Below are positions 21,054 through 29,686 of a stretch of DNA of 64,000 nucleotides, one piece after another. The number at the start of each line of letters is the position of its first letter. The stretch's first letter is position 1. The stretch is from the IMG/VR virus record IMGVR_UViG_3300036790_000366, positions 1-64,000 of that record. One strand, 5' to 3'. Both the position numbers and the translations under genes were made by a program. Under the pieces are notes generated by a model, which worked only from the letters and a program-made list of their open reading frames with translations, did not search any database and had not been told where the DNA came from. This DNA is from a virus.

Positions 21054-21950
21054 TTACCTCATGAACTTCTTATGGCCCACCAGGGCGAGGGCGGTGGCTC
21101 CGGAGGTGGAAGTCCCGCCGAAGGTTATGTTCACCCCGCCGAGTACCTGCGAGGGGTAGAGCACGAGCCATTCACCGTCGCCCGCGTGCTGCATGTTCGC
21201 CAATGCCGGAGACCACCCGGAACCGCCGTCGTCGATGCCCATGTTCGTGTTGTGCACCACGAGGGTTTTTCCCGCGGCCACGGTTCCGTTGTACTGGAAC
21301 CACGAGCCGGACTCGTTGTCGGTGACCCTCGGGTTCGTGACCGGACCGGTGATGTTGAACTGCATGTCGTTCATGGGCGCGGTGGCCGTGGCAAGGGCCG
21401 TCACGACCCCGGAGAAGCCCGCTGCGAGCGTCGCGAGGGTGGTGTCGGCACTGTCCCACCAGAAGGGGTCCGGGAACGTCAGCTCCACCGTTATAGAGGC
21501 GTCCGTGACGGGTATCAGGGTGGGCCGGTTGACCGAGGCCACGGTGACGTACCCCTTGCGGGTGGTTCCGTCGGAACGCAAACGAAGAACGGTCGCCAGG
21601 TTCCTGCGCCGCTGGAAGAGCAGGGACAGGGAGTCCAAGTTCGAGTCGAAGTTCTGCCGTGCCAGGTCGATCGAGGTGGGCGACGCCCCGGTGGACGGGT
21701 TGTTCGTCGTCACGTGCATGGTGAGGAGTCGCGTCATCGCCGTGAAGTACTGCGGGTACCAGTACTCCCCGTGCTTCTGCGCGAGCTGGAACATACCGTT
21801 GGTTCCGGTCGTCGCACCCGAAGCGCTGCCGTTGACGTTGACACCCGCGATGTCGTCCAGCCCGGACCACGTGCGGATGTCCCAGATCTTGTTGCCGCCG
21901 ACGTAGTTCGAGAGAGCGACACCGTCGTAGGTCCATGTCTCGGTAGCCAT
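21054..21950 (-). CDS. Distal tail / minor tail protein (298 aa)
   Basis: ATG at 21950, two nt after the tape measure stop. Begins MATETWTYDGVALSNYVGGN and contains DIRTWSGLDD and ELTFPDPFWWDS, the layout of siphoviral Dit-type proteins (N-terminal ring domain plus C-terminal beta domain). Immediately downstream of the tape measure gene, where Dit is normally encoded. Confidence 0.8.
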   Translation of the reverse strand: MATETWTYDGVALSNYVGGNKIWDIRTWSGLDDIAGVNVNGSASGATTGTNGMFQLAQKHGEYWYPQYFTAMTRLLTMHVTTNNPSTGASPTSIDLARQNFDSNLDSLSLLFQRRRNLATVLRLRSDGTTRKGYVTVASVNRPTLIPVTDASITVELTFPDPFWWDSADTTLATLAAGFSGVVTALATATAPMNDMQFNITGPVTNPRVTDNESGSWFQYNGTVAAGKTLVVHNTNMGIDDGGSGWSPALANMQHAGDGEWLVLYPSQVLGGVNITFGGTSTSGATALALVGHKKFMR

Positions 21951-21951
21951 G

Positions 21952-24543
21952 TCACACCTGCCCCGGGAACTGCGCACCCATCGGTGCCTGGTTTATTCCG
22001 AACACGGCCACGCTTTGCAGGGACTTCGTGAGGGACTGCGAGGCGGGCTCCGGAGTCGGGTTGTTTATCTGGATGGCACCGGCCGCGATGGTGACCGTCG
22101 TCCCACCGCCGGGAAGGTTTCCACCAGTGCCCAGTCCGGCTCCGAGACGGGAGTTCAGGTCCGCGTTCAGCTTGGTGGACAGGTCCGTGGTGAACTGCGA
22201 GCCGAAGGTGTTCCCGATGTTCTTCGTGAACCCGCCGAGGCTGCTCGCGACCGCGGGGTACTTCGACTCCAGCCCGTCCATGAAGCCTTGGATGACCATC
22301 TGCCCGGAACTGTAGAGGATCGTCTTGTCCTTGCTGGGCGGACCCTTCCAGCTGGGCAGCCATCCGGTCAGGGTCTTCAGGAGGGAGCTGAGTCCGGGAA
22401 TCGCGTTCTCGATACCGTTGATGAAGCCCTGTACAAGGTTCCAACCGGCGTTGATAAGAACTTCCGACATGTTGCCCAGCCAGCTGACCACTTCTCCGGG
22501 GAGCTTCGCGAAGAAGGTTCCTACGGTGGCCAGCTTTGAGGCGATCGTGTTGATGAAATTCGTTCCCCATGTTTCCGCACCGCTGACGACCCGGCCGAAG
22601 AAACTTTCCACGTTGGTGACGACACTGCCGAGAGTCTTCAGGAAGAAGTTCTCCACCGCGGTAAGCGGAGCCTCGAAAAGCTTGACCAGGTATGTCCACC
22701 CCATGGAGACCATGTTGCTGACGATGGCCCATGCGCCCTGGAAAATTCCTTCGATGATTTTCCAGAAGCCGGTGAAGACATCTTCGATCCCCTTCCAGAC
22801 CAGCGACCACTTGCCGGTGATCAGTCCGAAGAAGATGTCGAAGAGTCCTTCGATGACCTTCAGGCCGCCGCCGAATATTTTCCCCCATCCGGCGAACATC
22901 CCGGTGATGATCGACTCTATGTTCCCGCCGTAAGTCTTCCACGCACTTTCGATGTCCGGCCAGATCCCGATGAACCACTGCTTCACCTGGGACAGGTCGC
23001 CCTCGATGTCCTTGAACGTGGGGAGCAGGTTCTTGTTGACCCAGTCGCGGAAACTGGCGGACTTCTCGTAGAGGGTTACAAACCCGACGGCCAGCGCCAG
23101 CACGGCAGCGACGGCGGCGCCCATCGGCGTGGCTATGAAGCTCATCAGAGGCCCCAGGGCGGGGCCCAGCTTGCTCGCGGCCAGTGCCATTAGGCTCAGG
23201 TCGGTGGCGACCCCCGTCAGCCCCTCGTGGGTGCTCGTGAAGTTATTCAGGTCCTTCAGCATGTTGTCGAGGAAGGTGAGGAACCCTTTGTTCCCGGACT
23301 GCTCGCCGAGTGCGCCGACAAGATTGGCGACGAACTTGATGATCTGTCCGAGGATGTTCAGCACCAGCGGACCATCGGTCTCCACCGTGGCGATGAACTT
23401 CTTGAACCCCGCGGACTGAGCGAGGTGCTGTGCCCAGGTGTCGAAGCTCTGCGTCATCTTGTCGAAGCCGCCGGACATCGAGACACCGAGCGGCATGAAG
23501 GCGTCGAGGAGGGCGACGATTCCTTCGATGATGTTCAGGACGCCGTTGCCCCAGTCGCTGACGAGAAGCTGGACGTTGTCCGCCATGTCCTTGAAGAACT
23601 TCTGGAACGTGGGGTCGTTCATCCGGCCCGACATGTCCTGAAGTACTTCGTCGATCGCCTCTCCCGCACCGACTGCGGCCGGGGTCAGGTCTCCGATGGC
23701 CTGAGCCAGCAGGCCCATCGCGTCGGTGAGGATCGCCGTGGACTCCGGCTGTATCTCCTTCTGGAAGTCGGCCAGCTGCTGCTTCAGGAAGACGTACTCA
23801 AGAACCACACCCTGCGCGCTCTTGCTCATGGCCTTGAACGCGGCGGAGTTCTTGTCGAGGATTTTTATGCTCTGGTCCATGCTCTGCGAGTTCAGCAGGG
23901 CAGCCTGAGTCGCCGCGTTGAGGCCGGAGTAGAGCGTGCTGACGGACTGGTAGAGCTGGTCCGTGCCGTACGCCACGAGAGCCACCGGAGCCAGCATGGT
24001 GCCGAAGGCTGACGCCAGCCCCATGGCGCCGCCCACGGTGCTCAGGAGGGCGGCGCTGAGCGGTATGAGCAGGGGCGCCAGCATCTTGATGGAGAACTCG
24101 AACTTGCTGCTGGACTCCCCTGCGCTGTCCAGCTTCTTCGAGGTGTCGTCCACCTGCTTGCCGAACGTTTTCAGTTCTGTCTCGGACTCCGCCAGTCCAT
24201 CGATTTTTATCTTGTAGTCGATGTCGTGCGGGGCGTCTTCGAGTTCCCGGGTCACCATCACGAGGGAGACGATGTCCTCTTCGCCCTCGATGTTTATCTT
24301 GATGTCTACCGTGTAGTCTTTCGCGTCCAGCTCATCCAGGAACGCCTTCAGCTCGTCAAGCTTGTCCTGTCCGTCGATGACGACTTCGATGTTGACGCCC
24401 TTGTCGCCGATCTCGTCCAGCTTGGCGCCGACTTCGTCCAGCTTCGTTTCCAGCTCGTCCAACTTGTCGATGATGGCACTGACGTCTTCGACTATTCCGT
24501 CCGGGTCGATCGAAGCTTCGCCGGATACTTCGAAATCCGCCAC
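21952..24543 (-). CDS. Tape measure protein
   Basis: 863 residues, GTG at 24543 after AGAGGAGGTGGCAGC. An N-terminal coiled-coil rich in Asp, Glu, Lys and Leu (IIDKLDELETKLDEVGAKLD) precedes a hydrophobic region (LAPLLIPLSAALLSTVGGAM) and alternating helical Trp/Gly/Phe-rich segments. The C-terminal quarter has the PGLSSLLKTLTGWLPSWKGP-type motif common in tape measures. It sets tail length and is probably ejected with the DNA. It follows the frameshifted chaperone pair, as expected. Confidence 0.92.
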   Translation of the reverse strand: MADFEVSGEASIDPDGIVEDVSAIIDKLDELETKLDEVGAKLDEIGDKGVNIEVVIDGQDKLDELKAFLDELDAKDYTVDIKINIEGEEDIVSLVMVTRELEDAPHDIDYKIKIDGLAESETELKTFGKQVDDTSKKLDSAGESSSKFEFSIKMLAPLLIPLSAALLSTVGGAMGLASAFGTMLAPVALVAYGTDQLYQSVSTLYSGLNAATQAALLNSQSMDQSIKILDKNSAAFKAMSKSAQGVVLEYVFLKQQLADFQKEIQPESTAILTDAMGLLAQAIGDLTPAAVGAGEAIDEVLQDMSGRMNDPTFQKFFKDMADNVQLLVSDWGNGVLNIIEGIVALLDAFMPLGVSMSGGFDKMTQSFDTWAQHLAQSAGFKKFIATVETDGPLVLNILGQIIKFVANLVGALGEQSGNKGFLTFLDNMLKDLNNFTSTHEGLTGVATDLSLMALAASKLGPALGPLMSFIATPMGAAVAAVLALAVGFVTLYEKSASFRDWVNKNLLPTFKDIEGDLSQVKQWFIGIWPDIESAWKTYGGNIESIITGMFAGWGKIFGGGLKVIEGLFDIFFGLITGKWSLVWKGIEDVFTGFWKIIEGIFQGAWAIVSNMVSMGWTYLVKLFEAPLTAVENFFLKTLGSVVTNVESFFGRVVSGAETWGTNFINTIASKLATVGTFFAKLPGEVVSWLGNMSEVLINAGWNLVQGFINGIENAIPGLSSLLKTLTGWLPSWKGPPSKDKTILYSSGQMVIQGFMDGLESKYPAVASSLGGFTKNIGNTFGSQFTTDLSTKLNADLNSRLGAGLGTGGNLPGGGTTVTIAAGAIQINNPTPEPASQSLTKSLQSVAVFGINQAPMGAQFPGQV

Positions 24544-24580
24544 GCTGCCACCTCCTCTAGCTGTTGCCCTAGCTGCTGCC

Positions 24581-25247
24581 CTAGCTGTTGGACTTCTGCG
24601 TCTCGGCGTAGTGCCGCTTCACCTTGAAGTAGGTGCTCCACATGCGCAGTTCGCTGGACGACAACGGTGCACGTTTTCCGGTGAGGAGTTCGTGCACCGT
24701 CCTGTGAGTCAGCTCCGCGAGCTGGTAGGTGAAGAAGAGCTCATCGCTTTCGAGGAAATCGACGCTCCCTGGCCTTCTCCGCCTCTTCCCCCATCCCGGA
24801 CTTCTCCACGATGCGGTTCGTGATTCGGACGATCGCCCCGGCCGCACGCTGCTGGAGGACGTGGTAGTTCTGCACGTTGACCACCGGCTGGACCATACCG
24901 GCAATCAGCAGTTCCCGGTTGATGACGTCCGAACGGGTGCCGGACATCTTCACCTGCTTGGTACCCGCCCTCCGGCGGACGTGGGTCAGCTCCTCCATCG
25001 ACAGGCCCTTGAGCAGAACGTTGGCCTTCCACTCCTCCACGTAGAACTTCTCCTCCTCCGTGTCGTCCACGGCGGCGAGCTGGTCCATCGTGATGATGGG
25101 CGCGTCCTCGTGCGCGTGCGGGTCCTCCGGAGGAACTCCCGGGATCTCGTCTTCCGGCTCGTCATCTTCGTCGAAGTCGTACTCGTCGTCGATGTCGTCT
25201 TCCGGGAAGTCGATGTCCATCTCTTCTGGAGTGGCAAGCCTGTTCAT
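24581..25247 (-). CDS. Frameshifted tail assembly chaperone (long form)
   Basis: The downstream frame (24581-24787) lies +1 (equivalently -2) to the first chaperone frame and encodes DFLESDELFFTYQLAELTHR and a basic C-terminus. It has no good start of its own. A G5 run on the minus strand (24792-24788, codons ATG-GGG-GAA) lets the glycine tRNA re-pair after a +1 slip and joins the frames as GMG-KRRRRPGS. This gives the long GT-type product that helps load tail tube protein on the tape measure. Direction and site of the slip are inferred. Confidence 0.7.
24741..25247 (-). CDS. Tail assembly chaperone (short form)
   Basis: 168 residues, ATG at 25247. The first 60 residues are highly acidic (EMDIDFPEDDIDDEYDFDED). 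The folded part follows (YVEEWKANVLLKGLSMEELT, VVNVQNYHVLQQRAAGAIVR). Position between tail tube and tape measure genes and the overlapping second frame identify it as the gpG-type chaperone. Confidence 0.85.
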   Translation of the reverse strand: MNRLATPEEMDIDFPEDDIDDEYDFDEDDEPEDEIPGVPPEDPHAHEDAPIITMDQLAAVDDTEEEKFYVEEWKANVLLKGLSMEELTHVRRRAGTKQVKMSGTRSDVINRELLIAGMVQPVVNVQNYHVLQQRAAGAIVRITNRIVEKSGMGEEAEKARERRFPRKR

Positions 25248-25276
25248 GTCTTCGCCCTTGGTGTCGGTGGATTTTC

Positions 25277-25714
25277 TTACTGAGTCGTGCGCACCGGGGT
25301 GCCGGAGTTCTGGAAGTTCGCGGTCCAGACGTAGGCACCGGCGGTGGAGACCTTCTCCTCGAACTTGTCGAAGAAGCCCACGCCAGTGTAGAGCCCGGTT
25401 CCGGTGGTGCCTATTCCGACCGGCGCGTACTCCCACGCGATGGCGTTTCCAGCACCCGTCATGATGAACAGGTTGTAGATCTGACTGGAGATGTTCGAGT
25501 CGGACGGTCCGGTCAGCGGAATCGACAGGTCGCACAGACCGGCGACGTACGCCTTGAACAGGTTCTTGAACGCGGACACGTCCGCCTTGTCCCGGGAGAA
25601 GCTGAGAGACGTGTCGTTGAGGTACTGCGTGATGGCGATGGCAGTGCCGGGGGTACCGGAAGTACCCACGTAAAAGTCTGCCCGTGAGCCGTGGGTCGGT
25701 GCCAGTGCGGTCAT
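25277..25714 (-). CDS. Tail tube-like protein, short paralogue (145 aa)
   Basis: ATG at 25714. Starts MTALAPTHGSRADFYVG and contains SFSRDKADVSAFKNLFKAYV. The larger neighbour upstream has the same elements at the same positions. Major tail proteins of this type polymerise into hexameric tail tube rings. This copy lacks the C-terminal extension domain of its paralogue, so it is a good candidate for the tube subunit proper. Confidence 0.8.
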   Translation of the reverse strand: MTALAPTHGSRADFYVGTSGTPGTAIAITQYLNDTSLSFSRDKADVSAFKNLFKAYVAGLCDLSIPLTGPSDSNISSQIYNLFIMTGAGNAIAWEYAPVGIGTTGTGLYTGVGFFDKFEEKVSTAGAYVWTANFQNSGTPVRTTQ

Positions 25715-25726
25715 TTCAGCTCCTTC

Positions 25727-26485
25727 TTACTTCCTGGAGAACAGGGCGAGGAAGGTCCCCGTGCCCGTCCACGTGACCCGGGTGTACTGACGGACGGTCC
25801 CGGACGGCGCAGTTCCGGCTGCCGGGTACCTGTACGCCCCTGCAACGCTGTTCGTGGGGCTCACCGTGACTCCGGTGACGTTCGCCCACGTGGCGTTGTC
25901 CGCGGAGTCCTGAAGGTTCACCACAAGGCTCGCGACGTCCGAGAAGGCGTGCACCACCAGGACGCAGCCGTTCGTGGAGCTGGTCGCGCCGTAGTTCGTG
26001 GAGCTTCCGTTGCCGCTGCCCACCTGTGTCACCCACGGGGACAGGATCAGGCCGGAGTCGAGGCCGCCGCCGGTCGCGTCCATCTGCACTTCCGCGGAGA
26101 CGACGTTGGCCGAACTGGTCGCCGACTTTATCTCGTACTTCGTGGTCAGTCCGGTGATGGACTTCCCCGTGTTCCCGAACGCTCCGGCCCCCTGTGCCCC
26201 GAGCGGTGCGTAGAACCAGTTGCTGTCCACCGCGGTCGCCGCGGAGAGGTACGAGTACAGCAACGGGTCCTCAGCCGTGGTGTTGGACGAGTCGTACATC
26301 CCCGCAATGGCGACCGTTCCGTCGGCCTCGCCTGCGACGTAGGACTTGAACAACTGCTTGAAGGCGGAGACGTCGGCCTTGTCGCGGGAGAGCGAGGGGG
26401 AGAAGTCGTTGAAGTACTGGCTCACCACCAGACCGTTGACGAGCACGTCGGTGTTTACACCGTGGCTCGGAAGAAGAGCTGTCAC
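25727..26485 (-). CDS. Tail tube-like protein with extra C-terminal domain (252 aa)
   Basis: GTG at 26485. Residues 1-120 parallel the next gene (MTALLPSHG, YFNDFSPSLSRDKADVSAFK, LFKSYVAG). Residues 150-252 add a beta-sandwich-like domain (VLVVHAFSDVASLVVNLQDS) of the kind that decorates tail tubes. It could be the major tail protein, a decorated minor ring component, or a tail terminator-adjacent ring. The duplication is clear; the division of labour is not. Confidence 0.8.
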   Translation of the reverse strand: MTALLPSHGVNTDVLVNGLVVSQYFNDFSPSLSRDKADVSAFKQLFKSYVAGEADGTVAIAGMYDSSNTTAEDPLLYSYLSAATAVDSNWFYAPLGAQGAGAFGNTGKSITGLTTKYEIKSATSSANVVSAEVQMDATGGGLDSGLILSPWVTQVGSGNGSSTNYGATSSTNGCVLVVHAFSDVASLVVNLQDSADNATWANVTGVTVSPTNSVAGAYRYPAAGTAPSGTVRQYTRVTWTGTGTFLALFSRK

Positions 26486-26655
26486 TGCGGTTCACCTTCT
26501 TCCACGCGTTCGATGTTCCCGTGCTCCTGTTCCAGCCGGGTGGCGAGCCTCGGCATGTCGTCGAAGACGTCGCCGGGTTCCACATGGGCGTACAGCCCCG
26601 TGCGAGTGCTCGGGTAGTCGATGACGTTCAGTGCCCGGAACTTAGGCTTGGGCAT
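26482..26655 (-). CDS. Small head-tail region protein (57 aa)
   Basis: ATG at 26655 after AGGAGGAA. Begins MPKPKFRALNVIDYPSTRTG, contains HVEPGDVFDDMP, and ends with an acidic helix. Its stop overlaps the start of the tail tube gene (GTGA). A small connector or tube accessory; no family recognised. Confidence 0.75.
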   Translation of the reverse strand: MPKPKFRALNVIDYPSTRTGLYAHVEPGDVFDDMPRLATRLEQEHGNIERVEEGEPQ

Positions 26656-26675
26656 TTCCTCCTCCTTCGCACCCG

Positions 26676-27101
26676 CTACGCATCGAAGTACTTCATGACC
26701 GTGAACTCCTGCACGTACACCGGCCGGTTGTTCGGGTCCAGCTCCTGCGGCGCGGGGTTCCCCACCGGATCGATGATCATGTAGAAGACCCCGTTCACGC
26801 TCTGGTTCACCACCGTCTTGAGCAGGTTCCAGATGGCCAGGGCATCGGTCTGCGCCTGCCCGTAGCCCTGCTCCTCGGAGACCCGGTTGGTTATCTTCAG
26901 CCGCGGGTTCTCCCAAGCGAAGTGGTTCCCGAAAGTCCTGAACGGCTTGACCCCGGGAAGCTCGTACACGCATACGCACTGGTCCGGCTCGGTCGGCTGC
27001 TGCTCCATGAAGATGTTCCCGGTGGCCGCGGTGACCGACGGGTCGATCCAGGTGCCGATATTCGCCACGACGTACTTCACGATATCCAGGTTCATGGGCA
27101 C
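26676..27101 (-). CDS. Tail terminator / minor capsid-like connector (141 aa)
   Basis: Starts at GTG 27101 or ATG 27095. The layout (DIVKYVVANIGTWID, PDQCVCVYELPGVKPFRTFG, RVSEEQGYGQAQTDALAIWN) resembles the phage minor capsid / tail-terminator-type family PF12691, and its place just after the gp10-like gene fits. The product would cap the tail tube at the neck. Confidence 0.72.
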   Translation of the reverse strand: MPMNLDIVKYVVANIGTWIDPSVTAATGNIFMEQQPTEPDQCVCVYELPGVKPFRTFGNHFAWENPRLKITNRVSEEQGYGQAQTDALAIWNLLKTVVNQSVNGVFYMIIDPVGNPAPQELDPNNRPVYVQEFTVMKYFDA

Positions 27102-27107
27102 GTCCGG

Positions 27108-27503
27108 TCACCCCCGGGCCAGTTCGTCCAGCTTTTCCGCGGCCCGTTCCTTCAACTTCGGAACAGAGTTCTTCAGCGGCTGCTCCACGAAGTGCGCCTG
27201 CGTCGGCGGATCGTGGTGGTGCTCGTCGATGACTTCCACCGCAGCCGCGTAGTCCACCATCTCCCGGTTGTTCACCGGGGAGTCGCCGAAGTGGACGGCC
27301 CACCCGCCTGCCCTCGACCCTGCACGCAGTTCTCCCGTCCCTGCAAGGGCCCCTGTGGCCTTCGGGACCTTCTCCATGGACTCCGGGAGCACGACCTGCT
27401 CCATGTGGTCCCTGGTGGCCTGTGAGAGGGTGTCGCCGCCCTTGTCCCGCAGACGCTGGAACGCGGCACGGAACTCGCTGAGCCCGTCCACCTTCAGTCC
27501 CAT
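27108..27503 (-). CDS. HK97 gp10-like tail completion protein (131 aa)
   Basis: ATG at 27503 chosen because GGAGGGCGAC precedes it. The pattern LSEFRAAFQRLRDKGGDTLS followed by LKERAAEKLDELARG and the central AVHFGDSPVNNREMVDYAAA match gp10-like neck proteins. Neighbours are connector genes on both sides. Confidence 0.78.
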   Translation of the reverse strand: MGLKVDGLSEFRAAFQRLRDKGGDTLSQATRDHMEQVVLPESMEKVPKATGALAGTGELRAGSRAGGWAVHFGDSPVNNREMVDYAAAVEVIDEHHHDPPTQAHFVEQPLKNSVPKLKERAAEKLDELARG

Positions 27504-27514
27504 GTCGCCCTCCC

Positions 27515-27904
27515 TCACTCGAAAGTGATCGTCTGTACGAAGATGTTTCCGTACTGGTCCGGGTAAGTCTTCACGAGTCCGAGCCGTCTGGTCAGACCGG
27601 TGAGGTACGCGGGTTCCAGGACTTGTATCTGTTCTTCCGCGCGGATCGGATAGGCGTCCGTGCCACCGACCGGGATCGACAGCACGTAGGCGATGTACGG
27701 GAACTTGTCCGTGGAACTGGCTACGGTCCAGTCCGTTCCCTCGTTCGGTTGTATCAGGCAGTTGTACGTCCGGATCTCGGAGGGGTCTGTGGTGACGACC
27801 CTCTTCGAGTAGGCGTCGTGCCCGCCGGTGTAGGTGGAAACTTGTATCTGGTGGTGCGCGTCGATCAGGAATGCGGCTTGTGCGTTGATCAGTTCGCTGG
27901 CCAT
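27515..27904 (-). CDS. Head closure / stopper-like protein (129 aa)
   Basis: ATG at 27904, 8 nt upstream of the end of the preceding gene. A beta-rich protein (QIQVSTYTGGHDAYSKRVVT, YIAYVLSIPVGGTDAYPIRA). Its position between the adaptor and the gp10-like gene is that of the head-tail stopper. No exact family match by eye. Confidence 0.7.
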   Translation of the reverse strand: MASELINAQAAFLIDAHHQIQVSTYTGGHDAYSKRVVTTDPSEIRTYNCLIQPNEGTDWTVASSTDKFPYIAYVLSIPVGGTDAYPIRAEEQIQVLEPAYLTGLTRRLGLVKTYPDQYGNIFVQTITFE

Positions 27905-27911
27905 CAGCCGC

Positions 27912-28385
27912 TCACGGGTAGGTGTACAGCGGAGGGAGGTCGGCGGGCGGCCAGAAGACGGACGTCGCGGGGAAGTCGTCCATGCCCACCTTGAAGATGT
28001 GCTGCGGTCCGCCGTTCCCGCAGTTCGTGTCCTGGTACCCGTTCTGGTTCTGCGGGTAGAAAACCACCGACGCACCGGCCCAGCGCGACGCGGTCTGCAT
28101 GAGCGACTGCGCCAGCGCCTGATAGAAGGGGACCGCCTGACCGCGCTGGATATTCAGCGGGCCGATGCGGGTGTTCTGAATCTTCGCCCAGTAGGCAGCA
28201 ATGACCTGGCAGCACTCGGCGGCAGCGAGGAACACGTTCGACTGCTGCGACAGCGTCCAGTTTATTTCCTCGTCTGCGAGGCGGACGATGCCAGTCGTCA
28301 TGTCGGTGTCCTGGCACAGGAACCGGACCGCGTCCTTCAGAGAACTGTTCGGGTCGAAGGAGTACGTGTACGTGCCCGGCATCAT
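27912..28385 (-). CDS. Head-tail adaptor (157 aa)
   Basis: ATG at 28385 after GAGGAGGTGG. The N-terminal half is helical with the signature SLKDAVRFLCQDTDMTTG, then RLADEEINWTLSQQ and AECCQVIAAYWAK, as in gp6/gp15-type DNA-packaging adaptors that dock under the portal. The C-terminus is Pro/Gly-rich. Confidence 0.78.
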   Translation of the reverse strand: MMPGTYTYSFDPNSSLKDAVRFLCQDTDMTTGIVRLADEEINWTLSQQSNVFLAAAECCQVIAAYWAKIQNTRIGPLNIQRGQAVPFYQALAQSLMQTASRWAGASVVFYPQNQNGYQDTNCGNGGPQHIFKVGMDDFPATSVFWPPADLPPLYTYP

Positions 28386-28394
28386 CCACCTCCT

Positions 28395-28805
28395 CTACGT
28401 GACTGGCTGGCTGCTCGGAAAAGCGGTGTAGTTCCTCGTTATCGCAACACCGCTCAGTGTCACCCCAGTGGCGTCCTGGTAGCACCCCGCCAGAAAAGAC
28501 TCAACAGCAGACTGGATGCCGGAAGAAAGACCTGAAACCAACGTGTCCAGCTGAGAGACGGTTGGGGTGTTGAAAACGTGGCCGTCACCGACTCCGGCAA
28601 TCTGAACAGAATCGGAGTCACCGAACACACCAGCCTGCGGGGCGTCCGACGTCTCAATGTTCGGAGCGATCTGGACATTCACAGAAAACCCGTTCGGGCT
28701 TCCGCCGTCTTCCGAGTCTACCGCTACAAAACTCAGCGTAACGTTGTAGTACAGGCCAGTGGTCAACAGACCAAGGCCGCTCTCGTTCTCAACTACAACG
28801 CTCAC
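28395..28805 (-). CDS. Hypothetical virion-module protein (136 aa)
   Basis: GTG at 28805 in a GTGA overlap with the previous gene. Beta-rich N-terminal half (YYNVTLSFVAVDSEDGG), then a helix (SQLDTLVSGLSSGIQSAVES) and a variable tail. Base composition is lower in GC than the neighbours and Ser/Val/Thr codons are less biased, hinting at recent acquisition. No family recognised. Confidence 0.68.
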   Translation of the reverse strand: MSVVVENESGLGLLTTGLYYNVTLSFVAVDSEDGGSPNGFSVNVQIAPNIETSDAPQAGVFGDSDSVQIAGVGDGHVFNTPTVSQLDTLVSGLSSGIQSAVESFLAGCYQDATGVTLSGVAITRNYTAFPSSQPVT

Positions 28806-29467
28806 GAGTTGGCCACTCCCATCAAGGGCAAGAACGCCATGGCAGACGTGCTCCCAGGGATGGCAATGGACGCCGGAAAACTTGTCTGAGTTCCGTTGGT
28901 GTAGCCCTGACTGATCGCTACGCCCTTGATGTTCAGGGTATTCGCCGTGATGGTAGCTGCGTAGCAGTTCGGTTCCGTGGTGAACGTCGCGATGAACGAC
29001 GCGTACAGATACCCCGGGGCGGAACTGACCGGAGCCGTCAGGGTTCCCTCGTAGTACTTCGAAGCACCGGAGGTGACCCACGCCGCGCCGGTGTCCGCGC
29101 CGGTGTCGGCCAGCTTCGTCATCGCAGCAGCACCCGGGACGTAGCTGTACACGGCCAGACCGGAATAGGTTCCCGGGGTTGCCAGCACGGCGGCGCCGAG
29201 GTGCAGGCCTACCTTGTTGATGGCGTTGTTGTTGTTCGCGTTCAGGTTGCACGGGTTCGACAAGCGAACAAGGTACTGCGTGCCGGAGACGAGCGCCTGC
29301 GTGATGGTGCTGACGTCCATCGGGTCGATGGACCAGCCGAGAAGTCCGAAGTCGCCCGGCAGCGGGCCCATCGGAATTGCTTCCGGGTTGTTCTGCACGA
29401 TCTTCCGGAACGGAGTCTGACCGCCGCCGGAGTTCACGTAGACATCGAAAGCTGACTGCTTGGGCAT
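28802..29467 (-). CDS. Hypothetical structural protein (221 aa)
   Basis: ATG at 29467. An all-beta, Ala/Thr/Gly-rich protein (GLAVYSYVPGAAAMTKLADT, GYLYASFIATFTTEPNC) typical of head fibre or decoration proteins. It is coupled to the next gene, which may assist or complete it. Function inferred only from composition and position in the head module. Confidence 0.7.
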   Translation of the reverse strand: MPKQSAFDVYVNSGGGQTPFRKIVQNNPEAIPMGPLPGDFGLLGWSIDPMDVSTITQALVSGTQYLVRLSNPCNLNANNNNAINKVGLHLGAAVLATPGTYSGLAVYSYVPGAAAMTKLADTGADTGAAWVTSGASKYYEGTLTAPVSSAPGYLYASFIATFTTEPNCYAATITANTLNIKGVAISQGYTNGTQTSFPASIAIPGSTSAMAFLPLMGVANS

Positions 29468-29686
29468 TTACGCCTCCGACTTGTCGAAGGTCAGCGTGAA
29501 GTGGTCGCCGTTGTTCCAGTCAGCCGCGACCTCGTCCAGCACCGTCATGCTCAGGCTCAGAGCAGGCGTGTACTTCGCCCACTCCTTGTTCTGGCCGTCG
29601 GCGTAGTCGGCGTTGAAGTCCAGCGTCGTCTGACCGTCGCTGGATTCCGACTTCCTCCACAAGAAAATCTTCGCGGTGGTGGCCAT
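29468..29686 (-). CDS. Small hypothetical protein (72 aa)
   Basis: ATG at 29686 overlapping the upstream stop (TAATG), with GGTGGAAGCG upstream. A compact beta-rich protein (KIFLWRKSESSDGQTTLDFN, DHFTLTFDKSEA). No family recognised; part of the head-to-connector run. Confidence 0.72.
   Translation of the reverse strand: MATTAKIFLWRKSESSDGQTTLDFNADYADGQNKEWAKYTPALSLSMTVLDEVAADWNNGDHFTLTFDKSEA

Noticed and set aside
18109-21159. Rightward open frame of 1016 codons antisense to the large minor tail gene
   Set aside because: It is the mirror of a GC-rich gene: Arg/Val/His/Gly-biased composition, no ribosome-binding site, no domain. The minus-strand frame has clear tail-protein sequence.
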